Shown in pieces: positions 52,873 through 63,408 of a stretch of DNA of 64,000 bases. Source of the stretch: Ditylenchus dipsaci (lineage: Eukaryota; Nematoda; Chromadorea; Rhabditida; Anguinidae); assembly GCA_004194705.1 (NCBI GenBank), contig SADC01001240.1, positions 62,001 to 126,000 of the forward strand. The letters run 5' to 3'. Position numbers and translations under genes: made by a program. The notes below the pieces were generated by a model. It was not told the origin of the DNA, did no database searches, and saw only the letters and a list, made by a program, of their open reading frames with translations. Every line of letters starts with the position of its first letter. The stretch's first letter is position 1.

Positions 52873-53739
52873 TAGTCCTGAGTAGAGGACCTCGATTCAT
52901 GTCCTGGTCACTAGGTGCTTAACGGGGTTCGGAGAACATAAAGTGCTTTTAGATGATTGGGGAAACGTCTATGCCCTCCGAAAACGGTGTCTCTGTGACC
53001 AAAACAGCCAATTCCGCGTCGAAATAAGATCTATGGCCAAAAACAAGAATTCTATGACCAAAAAGATATACCACCCAAAAATATCCACGGAAAAAGTGCT
53101 TTACCGAAAGTTTTCTCACCAAATGTGCCTTTACCAAATTTTTTTTTACCAAATGTGCCTTTACCAATGTGTCTTTACCAAAAAAATTTTTACCAAAAAG
53201 TTTTTTTTACCAAATGTTCCTTTTACCAAAAATTTTTTTTCTCGGTACAGCCGAAAAAGGATGATTAGTCTTCTGTTGCATTTCGATTTTCAGGATATTT
53301 TTGAAGGAATTTAGAAATTCTGATCCGGATGATGCTAACCCAACTTTTTATTCTGCGCAAATTTATGACCACGAAATCGGGTTGTCGACAAAATATGGCT
53401 CGATGACCACATTTGAAAATAAAAAACTTGGATAAATCCTTTCGTGTCGAGACTATCTCCTTAACAGCTTTAACCCTCCCTTTAACCCATTTTTGCCCGA
53501 ATTAATTTTCAAAAGAATTTGAATTTTTATTTTTTGGGAACGTTGTATATAGGGGTAAAATTATTGGTTTTGTTGTAAAAATGATATCAAAAATAGTGTT
53601 TCATCAGTAGAAAGAAGAGTTATGAGTCATCCTTTTAGCATATGTTTATGCTTTTTTCTCTTAGTTGATATAGTTCTTTTGAAATACAGCTGGCTATTTT
53701 GAAGAAAGAAGGAAGGAAGTCGGCTACCAGCCAAATTCT

Positions 53740-53975
53740 AATATTTTAGAATTTGTCGCGCGACAATTTCTAATATTTTTAGAATTTGTCGTGCGACATT
53801 TTCTAATATTTTAGAATTTGTCGCGCACATTTTCTAATATTTTAGAATTTGTCGCGCGACATTTTCTAATATTTTTAGAATTGTCGCGCGACATTTTCTA
53901 TACTTTTAGAATTTGTCGTGCGACATTTTCTAATATTTTTAGAATTTGTCGCGCGACATTTTCTAATATTTTAAA
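53740..53975 (+). repeat. 31-33 bp tandem array, left end of the MULE
   Basis: Repeats of TCGCGCGACATTTTCTAATA + TTTTAGAATTTG; the unit is about twice the 15-bp unit of other elements in this window. It is mirrored at 55655-55785. Confidence 0.9.
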
Positions 53976-54199
53976 AAAAAATCTATCAGTTAATTTAAGT
54001 CTTTGTACTAAGTTTTCAAAAAAAAACTACTATGAGCAATGAATAAATTCACGAGACTGAGATGCTCTTCGGCAACAAATGTGATTTCTTCACATATGAA
54101 GACCACAAAAATAACAAACCCTTACATATCAACATTCGACTCAGTGATATCTCGCGCTGATACAAACTTTATTGACAACGGAGAATAACATGTATAAGC

Positions 54200-55430
54200 T
54201 AACAGGCCCAATCAACAACTATTTTCAACACTACCTTCCTCTTCTAGTTCCTCTTCATCACTTACTCAATATCATCGAAATCTGGATAGATCCTTTTGCA
54301 TACCACACGCTTTCTTGCACAGATCGTAGAAATGAGACTAATTCATCAAAGTTCGGAACTTCATTGGACGGCTTTTCTTTCCATTCTACTAGCAGAGCAT
54401 GCACCAATTGCTCCGACGTCAGCTGAGATTCACGGACCATACGGAACTGTTCCTCAGGCTTGTCCTCATGCCTTAAACGGTGAGATACAGGTGAAATAGA
54501 TCGAGGTTATGAAAAAAAACTTTCAATTGTGTGTCTTACTGCTTCTTCTTCTGTGATTTGAAACTGTATAACCTTACTGCGATCTGCCTTTCCTCCTCCA
54601 GCAAAGTGAGCTTTGTAGTCACTTCATGATTCCACAGAATTGTTTGTGACAGGAAGCTGCTTGCGAATGTATTCATTGACGTTCCATTGATGAATGGGAA
54701 ACAGAGCAGGCTGCATCCTGCAACCAGTACCACGGAAAAGATATGTTTTTTGAAAATAATCAATAAAGGCTAAATAAACGTCATATTGATTTAGTAACAT
54801 TGAGTATGATAACTTATACCTTTGGCACGATTTTGATGGTCCTCATTTGTGGCTCCTGCATCGATAAGATTTTGAAAAGCATAGATGAGCGCAATGAACC
54901 CCCGGATGACATCTTTCTTAGGTAAATATCCAAGCTTTGAGAATAGTACGATCCAATTGCGCAAGTCATCATTCTTGTAGAAGTCACTCATTCCATGCCC
55001 GCGAGCCCACTTTCGATTTGATTGACACAAGTGGAACGCACACTTTATTGACATATCATTAGGAAACAGCAAAGGGAGTACATTTTGCAGGAGCTCGCTC
55101 GAAACCTTAGAAATGAGGACTATTAAAAACCAGTAGTGCACAAAATGCAATAACTGATAGGTAATATGTAATATTATAGTCCTCTGCCGGTGAAGTAAAA
55201 ACTTCTTGAAAGACTCGCTGGTAGCTGAGGTTGTCCTTGTTCTTCATCCAAACGAAAACGACAGGTAGAAAGCGTCCATCAACAAATGCATGCATTGTAA
55301 GATACTACAAATGAATGATTGCATACGCTTTGAACCTGAACAGGGTAATCTACCTGCAGAAATGCTCTTAAAATTTTGTATTTCAGGCATTCGAAACACG
55401 TGTTGATACCCGAGCAAAAATGTAGCGGTA
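54200..55430 (-). pseudogene. MULE-type transposase
   Basis: The minus strand reads TMHAFVDGRFLPVVFVWMKN, then KDNLSYQRVFQEV. After a short intron-like gap comes LPLLFPNDMSIKCAFHLCQS, then FYKNDDLRNWIVLFSKLGYLP. These match the DDE core of Mutator-like transposases: the strand with the first catalytic D (here FVDGRF-like), and the C.FH motif preceding the catalytic Glu region. Further segments (NGTSMNTFASSFLSQTILWN; EWKEKPSNEVPNFDELVSFL) are in other frames. The protein would cut and paste the element at 9-bp staggered sites. No full-length frame or FLYWCH finger remains, so it is probably inactive. Confidence 0.7.
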
Positions 55431-55805
55431 TCCGTTAGACCATATTACGCTCTTTCCAGCCTGTTTGTTTCTTGCTGTTGTATTTGGTTTTGGATAAAAA
55501 GCTAATCTTTTGATCTTCAGAATCACTTGAACTCATCACAGCAAAACTAAAATAATTTAATACAGTCAATTATCAGACTACAGAGGCATGCACATTCATA
55601 ATTGAAATAACTGAAAAAAAAGATTTCTTAACAGAAAGACCCCAAAAAAATTCTAAAAATATGAGAAAAATATCGCGCGACAAATTCTAAAAATATTAGA
55701 AAATGTCGCGCGACAAATTCTAAACGACATTTTCTAAAATATTAGAAAATGTCGCGCGATAAATTCTGAAAATATTAGAATTTGTCTGGTAGCCAAGGAA
55801 GTCAC

Positions 55806-56575
55806 TTCCTCTTTATCATTTGATTTTGTGAAACGGCCGATATTGATCTCTATTGATCTCAACGACCGATATTGTGCTTATGTCCGCTTGAGGAACACCT
55901 GAGCATCGACGAGAGTATATGTCCCTTTTTTGGCCGTCATTCTGCAAACAATTCATCCGCGGCAAGCCTATACGATTGGGGTTCAAGTATTGGTGCCTGA
56001 ACACTAATCTGGATACTTGATCAATTTCTTCCCCTATCAAGGTGCTGGAGAGGAGAGATGCTGCTCTAGGTCTTGCGGTAGTGTGGTGAAGAAGCTATGC
56101 TCAGTTCTCCGAAATGACAACTACTTCACTATTTACGGCGACAGATTCTTCTCCTCCATCAAGTTGGCGTATGAACTAAAAAAGACTGGGGATTGGATAC
56201 ACTGGAACTGTGAATGCATCTCGCACTAAAAAATGTCCACTGAGTGACGTGGCAAAGCAGCCAAGAGGGTACTGCGAGTATCAGATGGATGAGTCTTCTG
56301 GTAATACTGCCATAATAATTTTTATTTCATTACTTTAGTGAATTTAGGGTCCTTGTGCTTGCGTGAAACGACAACCGGCCAGTTATCATGTTAAAACCAT
56401 CGACGACCTGGATCCAATGCATTCCGTAAGCTATTGGTAGGCCAAGGAAAAGAAAAGGATCCAGATCGAGCAGCCCAACACTGTAGCCTGCTACAACAAG
56501 CACCATGGGTGGTGTGGACAGAATGTACCAAAATATCCGAAAAATATGTGCTGACGCCAATCAATTGTCCGCAAC
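55806..56575 (+). pseudogene. piggyBac-family transposase relic
   Basis: Segments in changing frames follow the family order: a KRPILIS..LNDRY region; EEHLSIDESICPFFGR, which holds the first catalytic Asp; RGKPIRLGFKYWCL; YGDRFFSSIKLAYELKKTG, which holds the second Asp; YTGTVNASRTKKCPLSD; IEQPNTVACYNK; then MGGVDRMYQNI, which holds the third Asp. At least three frame changes make it dead. The N-terminal third is absent; the left edge is the MULE duplication at 55795-55803, so the MULE probably interrupted or truncated it. The right edge is a CCGCAACTGTAT transposon end (see findings). Confidence 0.75.
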
Positions 56576-56579
56576 TGTA

Positions 56580-58290
56580 TATCGAGATTAGAAAGGATCA
56601 AATTGGCTGAATGCTGAACACACCCCCCACTCAAGTCTGGAACACACCCCCCAGTTTGCCTTGGTCCCCCAAGCTGATTTTTTTGTGAAAAGTAAATAAG
56701 TTACGAAAAGAGACCTTAAGTTTTATACTTGTGTTCCAGACTTGAGTGGGGGTGTGTTCCAGCTTTGCTCCATCAAATTGAATTGTTACCCCTAAAGTCT
56801 GAATTCTTGCCTCTTTTTAAATTTCAAATAAGAAACTGAAATCTTGCCCTTTTTCTGAAATTTTGCCCCTCTTTTATAAAATCGGATAAATTTTACAGAT
56901 TTGCGCCTTCGATGAAAAATCGGGTGAATTTACCCGATTTTGATTCGAAAGGGGCAAATTTCTAAGCGAGTAAATGAGAGTGTGCGGCTTGACGGGTACA
57001 ATCATTGGATTGCCACAACAGACTTATCTCTTCACTGCGGGGTTGTGATGGGAGAACTAACAAGAAATGCGAAAAATGTAATGTAGGCCTGCATTCTGTA
57101 CCTTGCTTCAAAGAATTCCACGTGAAAAACTAACAAAAATAGCAAAATCTCATATTTTTCATTATCAAATGCTATTTTTGACAACATTTTTATAATAAAA
57201 CCGGTACTTTTACCCCTGTGTATGATGTTTCCAAAGAAATTTTTTTTTTGAAATTTTTAGGTTAATTTTCATACCCGTGGGGAAAAAGGGTGAAAACTAA
57301 AAACCTCGATCGAAAATCTCTTTTTTCAACAAACAATAATAATGTTACCCTGTGAGAAATACATTTACGATAACGAGCAGTAGCTAGTCATTTTTGCTTG
57401 TACATCTACATTATCCTACATCTGTTTTTTTCGACTCTCTTCATGAAAATATTTCCTTAGACTAAGCATTTCAGAATTGTCAGAATTATGATTAAGCATC
57501 CACAAACAGACTCCTCATTGTGTTTCAGGCCTTAGAGAGTGATCATTGTAAAGAGTATTTTTTTATTGTACCGGGCAACTCAGTGATCATTAAACATTCA
57601 CCAGTTATTTACAGGTAAGACTACTTAAAAACCTGGGTAGTATTCCCTAAAAACAACCACTTTCATGCTATACACATAGGTACCACTATACATATAAGTA
57701 AATTGGGTACCTTGGTAATAAGTCCTACCTGAATACTACCACCTTTCTAGTGGAATATGAGTATCACTACTGATTAACCAAATAATTTGGATACATGAAA
57801 ACAACAGCCTGTACACCTAGGTACTTATACTTAGTTCCACCCAATAAAAAATCCATAATACATGCTGCTGATGTAAATATACAAAGAATGTTCAGTGAAA
57901 ATGAAAATTTAACAACATTTAAAAAAATTTTGAGAATTTTTTTCGTGTGAACTGATATTCGAAAATTTTCCGGGCTTTTCGGGCCGGGCCGACACCCTTC
58001 CGGGCCGGGCTTTATAGTTAAGCAGCGGGCCATGCCGACCAAAACCCGGCCGTGCACAGGCCTGGTCCTAGTCCCAGATTGCCCCGAAAAAGTGCGTAGA
58101 CATTTGTTAGTCCGTACTAACGCTGGCCTTCTCCTGAGCCTAAGTAGTTAGAGCACTGGGTAGTTCCAGAATAGGACAAAAGGTACCTAACATCGATACC
58201 CCTTTTAGAATGAGCGTGGGACCACAAAGATTTTATCGGCCATCGATATATTTTAAAATTATCGGTTCTTCTTTGAATTTAAATTTTAAA
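56580..58290. other. Intergenic stretch without recognised gene
   Basis: A small inverted pair at 56610-56765 shares GAACACACCCCCCACTCAAGTC. Words such as TTTTGCCCCTCTTT repeat at 56790-56960. A GCCCGGCCCGGAAGGGTGTCGG block with a CCAGGCCTGTGCACGGCCGG end is at 57960-58065, probably an hAT end. I see no gene. Confidence 0.45.
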
Positions 58291-58937
58291 TACTTACAGT
58301 TGCGGACAATTGATTGGCGTCAGCACATATATTTTTCTATCTTGTTGATTTTGAACGTAAATATAAATGTTTTCAAAAAACCAAATACACGGTTTTGTAG
58401 AGCTCTTCAAGGGCTACAAAACTGTCATTACACTTTTCTAAAAAAAAATTTTCTTGGTTGTTTTGGGCAACTTTTAAGAGCGTTGCATTTTTTTGCCCGA
58501 CAATTGATTGGCGTCAGAAAGTTTTATTGGATAATAACGTAACAAACATAACAATTTACATCAACAATAGCTTGACAATGTAAGCCCTAAATCTTAGCTG
58601 CAATTTGGTAGGTCAAACTCTTCTTTTTGATTTTTTTCGAGAAAAGTTATGACCATCAATAAAAACGTGTCGATTTCTAGTCAAAATCAAAGTAAATGGA
58701 AGGAAAATGGTTGTTCGGTCGCATAAATACTGACTTTTCTTGAAAGTTTCAATATCGAAAGTTATGAGTTAATGCACTATTTGAAAGCTTAATAATTTTT
58801 CTACAAAATGACATATCAGGCTTTTTTCGAAAATTGCACAGGGCTGAGAAACGGATGGTTGAAGTTGAAAGAAGTGAAAATGTCCCAAAATAAGGCAAAA
58901 ATATAGGTTTTTTTTACTTCTTTCAACTTCAAAACCG

Positions 58938-59172
58938 TGTACCGTATTTACTCTAATAGTAGCCCCCCCCTCGTTCAAAATCGTGTTTGTGGCTAGCGTT
59001 TTCGACCCACTTTTTGAGACTGTTTCATGCAAATTACCACTCATTTTGTAGCCAGTGAGATGAGCTACAAAATGAGGTATAACTTGCCTGAGAAAAGTTT
59101 TTGAAAAGTGGGTCAAAAACACAACGCCAAAAACACGATTTTGAATCAGGGGGGGGCTACTATTAGAGTAAA
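58938..59172. mobile_element. TACCGTA-family palindrome with AAAATCGTGTTTGTGGC arms
   Basis: TACCGTATTTACTCTAATAGTAGCCCCCC at the left and CTACTATTAGAGTAAATGG on the right (the last bases of the right end are altered). Arms meet at GCCAGTGAGATGAGCTAC. Confidence 0.85.
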
Positions 59173-59625
59173 TGGCTAAAATTGATCTACGCCCTCAAAA
59201 AATTGATTTACGCCCTCAAAATACTGGTTTACGCCCTCAAATCTATATATTGCCATTTTGTCAAATTTTTGTTGCCACTTTTCCAATATTTTTACACCAG
59301 CATGTAGCCCTGAATCTTGGCTTTCTAACAAGCTATTGACTGAATTTCTGAGATATCAAAAAATTGGAGAAAAAAGTCAATTTATAGACCAAATTTTTAG
59401 AAAAATTTGGTCCATACAAAGACTTTTTTCTCCAATTTTTTGATATCTCAGAAATTCAGTCAATAGCTTGTTAGAAGCCAGATTCAGGGCTACATGCTGG
59501 TGTAAAAATATTGGAAAAGTCGCAACAAAATTTGACAAAAATGGCAATATATAGATTTGAGGGCGTACACCAGTATTTTGAGGGCGTAAATCAGTTTTTT
59601 GAGGCGTAAACTACTTATAGCCAGA
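59173..59625. repeat. Hairpin with GTAAATCAnTTTTTTGAGG words
   Basis: Near-perfect arms (59180-59390 versus 59400-59610) share ATCTATATATTGCCATTTT and CCTGAATCTTGGCTTCTAACA-type sequence. It is nested in 58297-59726. Confidence 0.85.
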
Positions 59626-60144
59626 GTAAATACGGTATTTGGTTTTTCGAAAACATTTATATTTACGCTCAAAATCAACAAGATAGAAAAATATATGTGC
59701 TGACGCTAATCAATTGTCCGCAACTATATCTAAAATACCGTATTTCCTTTCATAGACGCCCTTGAAATTCTCAAAAATGTTCAATCAAAATTGTTAGTCT
59801 AAAAAGTAGTGAAAAAAGAGGTATATGATAGTCAAATTATCAAAAGTAGAATCAAACACGTGATTAAAAAATGTGGCAAAACCCTCTTCCGTCTCCCTCG
59901 CGCCAACTCGAAGGCCGTCACCAAATTTTTTGATAAATTTTCGCTTCAAATTTTACTTCAAACTTCTTTTAACATTCTTTCACTTCTTTGCTAACCGCGA
60001 CCACCTAAGGGCCATGATCTGCTTTTGGTCGGTGACTTTTTGCTAAAAGTTTTTTTTATCAGTCAAAGAGTCCTGATGGGGGCGGGGTGGTCTAATCCTT
60101 ATTAAAAATCCTGACGGAGGGGCTACAACCCCTCCGTCCCCCTT

Positions 60145-60430
60145 CAGTTCCTCTCGGCTATTTCTATCGATCCTGAAAAAAATCAGCTCGATACGATGTC
60201 AAAAAGTGGATTAAAACAATTATTGACGAAAACTCCAACTGTTGAATATCCACTGTTGAATTATCCGGTTTTTGAATAATCCGACTGTGGAAAATTACTC
60301 TGTTGAATTATCCGCTTTTGAATTGTCCACTGTTGAATTGTCCGGTTTTTAAATAATCCGGCTGTTGAATAATCCACTTTTGAATTATCCGCTTTTTTGA
60401 ATTTTCCGTCTGTTGAATAAAGCCCTTCCC
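60145..60430. repeat. Half copy of the TTGAATAATCCACTG array element
   Basis: GTTCCTCTCGGCTATTTCTA, then ACGAAAACTCCAACTGTTG, then about eleven units of TTGAATnATCCnnnT (15 bp). Only one arm is present. Confidence 0.8.
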
Positions 60431-60943
60431 CGCTATTAGGCATCTGTATTTTTGGGCCCATACTTAAAAATGTCATAAAGTTAGGGATGGGATCTGGATC
60501 TAGGTAAATTAAATCTATACAAATAAACCTGGGTAAATTGAACCTCGGTAAATTGAAACTGAGGTAAATTGAAAATCAGTAAATTGAACCTCAAAATTTG
60601 TCTTGAGACAATTTTTATCAGAACTATTTTTAATTTTTCGGCGTATAAAAAGTAACCATCTCGGTGATAAGACCAGGAAGGGTAGGAATGTAAGCACCAG
60701 GAAAGGTAGGAAAACCACAAGGATATTAGGTCGACCCCATAGTATAGGCTTGACCTAATATCTAAAAGCCTTTTTCTGGTTGCGCTACCCAGGTCTCTCT
60801 CATCTAGATAGTGTTACTTGGTGGTAGTTTCAGTTAGTGGTTGAGGTATATGTAGATCGCCAAATGTTGGCAACTAAGTTATTATTTGTACATATAGTCC
60901 TCTCCACTTTTTGGCCAATTGCTGAACTTTGTTTTAGTTCAAA

Positions 60944-62247
60944 ATGGAGATACTTTTAAGCGAGAAGAACAAACCGATGGGTCATTTTGAAGAATATCTA
61001 TACTGGCGAAAAGAGCAAATAGGAAAGCGAACTTACTGGCACTGCATGTGGAGATTCTTTTGGTTCTCTGCATCTTTTACAAGCTTGGAGTGGATGGAAA
61101 AGTGGAGAGCAAATGCCCAAGTATTTTAAAACCTTATGTATGTTTTTGGTTTTCATGGCATCATAGGCGTACCCAGGGGGGGGGGGTGGCTAGGCGGGCT
61201 ATAGCCCCCCCCCCGTCAAGATTTTTTGATAAGGATTAGCTTCCCCCGTCAGGATTTTTTAGTCTTTTTAGCCCTTTAGCCCCTCCCGTCAGGAAAAATT
61301 TTGCAATCCTGGGTACGCCTATGCATGTACTATGCATATACGATAGGAAGAGCTTCAACTTTCGACGGCATGGTAAAAGTAACGACGTCTCACAATCATT
61401 ACGCTGATAAAATCAAGGTGGAACTAAAATGAATGCAAGGGACAGTGCAGAAGCAAGCCAAAGAAAGCAAAAAAGCGCCACGTTGAAAAAAGTTGAATCA
61501 ATTGAATAAAGAGCAGCTGGGATGCTTGGAACCGACAGTGTGGATGAATGGCGAAACTGTTAACTTCTACCATCAGATGATCTGATCAAAATCTGATCTG
61601 AATCTCCCAGCGGTATTTTAACTTATAAGTTCTTTGCAACTCTTTTTTGTTTAGGTCTTTTCTTTTGATTCTCTTTTTTACACTCAACTACAAGAAAAGG
61701 GTCAGAACGCTGTGTTTAATTGGGTAAAAGATGTGGAGATATTTGCTTTTGAACTGCTCCTCATTCCTATCTATTTCTCGGGTCACTGGTCTCTAGTGGT
61801 ATTGATTTTCAGATGATAATACGCATAATAGATTTGTTTAGAGGGTGAACACTATTAGGAAAAGATTGTTTTATTATGATCCACTCCTCGGGGATGGCAA
61901 ATAACACACTAGCCTGATCAAGTAAAATTTTTTGAAAGCGTTCACTTTGACCAACAATAATTCAGGGAGTTCTTGCAAGAATATGCGACCGAGAATGGCT
62001 ACGAAACTTTGGAGCTTGGTGAATAGATAGGATTCTGCCTAAAAGTATGCTTTTTATTTCTCGGCGGGTTGACATTCAAAGTTTACAAGGGATTCCTCGC
62101 CAGACTAATACATTTGATTTTGGAGTTTTAATTTGCCAATACTCAAAGCGCTTATCTCGTGGCGAGCCATTTCACTTCACTGAAGCACAGATGGACGGAA
62201 TTTGGAAAGAAATGAGTAAAGAAATCTTGGGTGGAATACTGTTCTAA
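60944..62247 (+). pseudogene. FLYWCH zinc finger plus Ulp1-like cysteine protease domain, catalytic Cys replaced
   Basis: FLYWCH part: KNKPMGHFEEYLYWRKEQ, KRTYWHCMW, then a second Cys, then after a MITE (61162-61323) ASTFDGMVKVTTSHNHYADK with the His-x-His pair. Ulp1 part: EPTVWMNGETVNFYHQMI (the family's W.ND..I..Y), then FNWVKDVEIFAFELLLIPIY, GHWSLVV (catalytic His), RLFYYDPLLGDG (catalytic Asp), EYATENGYETLEL, and IPRQTNTFDFGVLICQYSKR, where the family has Q-x(5)-DCG. Here Cys is Phe (TTT), so isopeptidase activity must be lost. Several stops between segments may be short introns or decay. Ulp1 domains are known passengers in plant MULEs, and FLYWCH fingers accompany animal MULE transposases. 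No MULE core is seen between the two. Confidence 0.65.
61162..61323. mobile_element. MITE with CATAGGCGTACCCAGG ends
   Basis: CATAGGCGTACCCAGGGGGG faces CCTGGGTACGCCTATG. The body repeats CCCCCGTCAGGATTTTT; a related body lies at 60050-60145. It is inserted between the two halves of the FLYWCH finger. Confidence 0.8.
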
Positions 62248-62333
62248 CTTCGAATAATTGTTTGATGATGATTGTCCTTATGTTTGAATGTTAAGAAGTG
62301 GTTTAAATAAAATTTATTTTTGAAAAAATTAAG

Positions 62334-62443
62334 TAGGGCGCTGTCGACCGATTAGCCGAGCCGGTCGGTTAACCGAAAACCGGATTTGAAAAACCGGTTT
62401 TTTTAAACCAACCGATCCAAAAAGCCGACCGAATCCAACCCTA
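62334..62443. mobile_element. Short hAT-type MITE, TSD AAATTAAG/GAATTAAG
   Basis: The ends are TAGGGCGCTG and, inverted, TAGGGTTGGA. The 110-bp body repeats CCGGTTTTT and GCCGACCG. The octamers match at 7 of 8. Confidence 0.65.
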
Positions 62444-62644
62444 GAATTAAGGATCAAAATAATTAGAGAGAGAGAGTAGTTTGCAAACATAATATAAAAA
62501 ATTTTCCAGGTGGTCATCTAGATTCACCACCTGTACTCGGATATATATTGAGTGTACCAAACAGTTAACAGGACAGAGGCTTACTGGTCTTATAAAAGTT
62601 AGTTTAGGACTGTTATTCCAGAAAAAAATGGGCTTGAGTTCAGA

Positions 62645-62885
62645 ATCCTACCGCATAAATAAACTCTGGTATGCATGCTTTTTCATGCATCCAGAGTCAC
62701 TTTCGAGTGATTTGTGTCTAAGGTATGTGGGTGTGCGCATCTCAACCCCAAGCCCCAAGCCCCGAAGGGGCGCAGGGGCTTGAGAGTTAGAGATGCGCGC
62801 ATACACTTACCTTAGACATGATTCCGAGAAGTACTCTTGACCATAAAATGCATATAGAGTCTGTTTTTGCCACGGCCCGAGTTGT
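62645..62885. repeat. Palindrome with GTGCGCATCTCAACCCC core
   Basis: ACCGCATAAATAAACTCTGG and CATCCAGAGTCACTTTCGAG at the left; AGATGCGCGCATACACTTACC and TTAGACATGATTCCGAG at the right. The loop is CAAGCCCCGAAGGGGCGCAG, itself a short hairpin. Confidence 0.85.
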
Positions 62886-62994
62886 AAAACATGGTGAGGC
62901 AGTCGGAGAATACATATATTTACTTTTATATTGTTCTGCCATGAAAGTGGCCCCCTTTTATTCCCTTCCCCTCCCAATACAGCCCTTAATCCCT

Positions 62995-63408
62995 TTAAAA
63001 TTCAAAAGGCGCCAATTTAAATTTTTCAAATTTTGACTAAAAAACCATGATACCCCCCCTGTGGTTCGAAATTTTTTTTTCTCAGAATCAAAAAACGCGC
63101 GGCTTTCTCATGAAATCGGGGTCAAGAAACACGAATATCAAGTTATCTACTCCACCTGATCAGTCCCCTGGGGGGGGGGATTCGTCACTGCAACCAAAAA
63201 ATGTGGTTGCAGTGACGAATCCCCCCCCCCCACGGGACTGATCAGGTGGAGAAAATAACTTCATATTCGTGTTTCTCGACCCCGATTTCATGAGAAAGCC
63301 GCGCGTTTTTTTGGTTCTGAGAAAAAAAATTTTTTCGAACCACAGGGGGGTATCATGGTTTTTTAGTCAAAATTTGAAAAATTTAAATTGGCGCCTTTTG
63401 AATTTAAA
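62995..63408. repeat. Near-perfect hairpin, arms about 200 bp
   Basis: TTCAAAAGGCGCCAATTTAAA at the left is mirrored at the right as TTTAAATTGGCGCCTTTTGAA. The arms include CCATGATACCCCCCCTGTGG and GAAACACGAATAT. The centre is GTCACTGCAACC around 63185-63215. A fragment follows at 63420-63500, and another copy is at 40800-40935. Confidence 0.9.

Larger units (their letters stand above)
50100..53245. mobile_element. Large nested inverted repeat bounded by TTTGGTAAAGGCACA arrays
   Basis: The left array (50108-50190) and right array (53090-53240) are inverted, with 15-17 bp units TTTGGTAAAnGnnCAT. Inside is a second inverted pair of about 600-bp arms: 50500-51150 versus 52350-52870, which share GGACGACCACTTGGTTTGGT, CAACTCGAAAAATT and GTGCTGGGGGTATACC-type words. 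The 51151-52347 element occupies the loop. Array form suggests a MULE-like element; no 9-bp duplication was identified. Confidence 0.6.
53722..55794 (-). mobile_element. MULE transposon with tandem-array ends and 9-bp TSD AAGGAAGTC
   Basis: AAGGAAGTC at 53713-53721 and 55795-55803. The ends are GGCTACCAGCCAAATTCTAA and, inverted, GGCTACCAGACAAATTCTAA. Each end continues as a tandem array with a 31-33 bp unit (TCGCGCGACATTTTCTAA + TATTTTTAGAATTTG): about seven units at 53740-53975 and four at 55655-55785. MULE transposase sequence on the minus strand lies between. It is inserted in or beside the piggyBac relic. Confidence 0.9.
58297..59726. mobile_element. TA-flanked element with about 90-bp TIRs (CAGTTGCGGACAATTG)
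   Basis: The left end CAGTTGCGGACAATTGATTG continues GCGTCAGCACATATATTTTTC. It is mirrored at the right, where it ends CAATTGTCCGCAACTA followed by TA. The inner TIR has CAAGATAGAAAAATATATGTG. Nested inside are the TACCGTA palindrome at 58938-59172 and a hairpin (59170-59620) with ACGCCCTCAAAATACTGGT words. A solo right end occurs at 56547-56577. Confidence 0.85.

Noticed and set aside
55806..56575. Active piggyBac transposon
   Set aside because: Conserved motifs are spread over different frames, the N-terminal part is missing and no TTAA-flanked ends are seen.
60481..60720. Minus-strand frames rich in FNLPQFQFTEVQF
   Set aside because: Translation of the GGTAAATTGAACCTC array.
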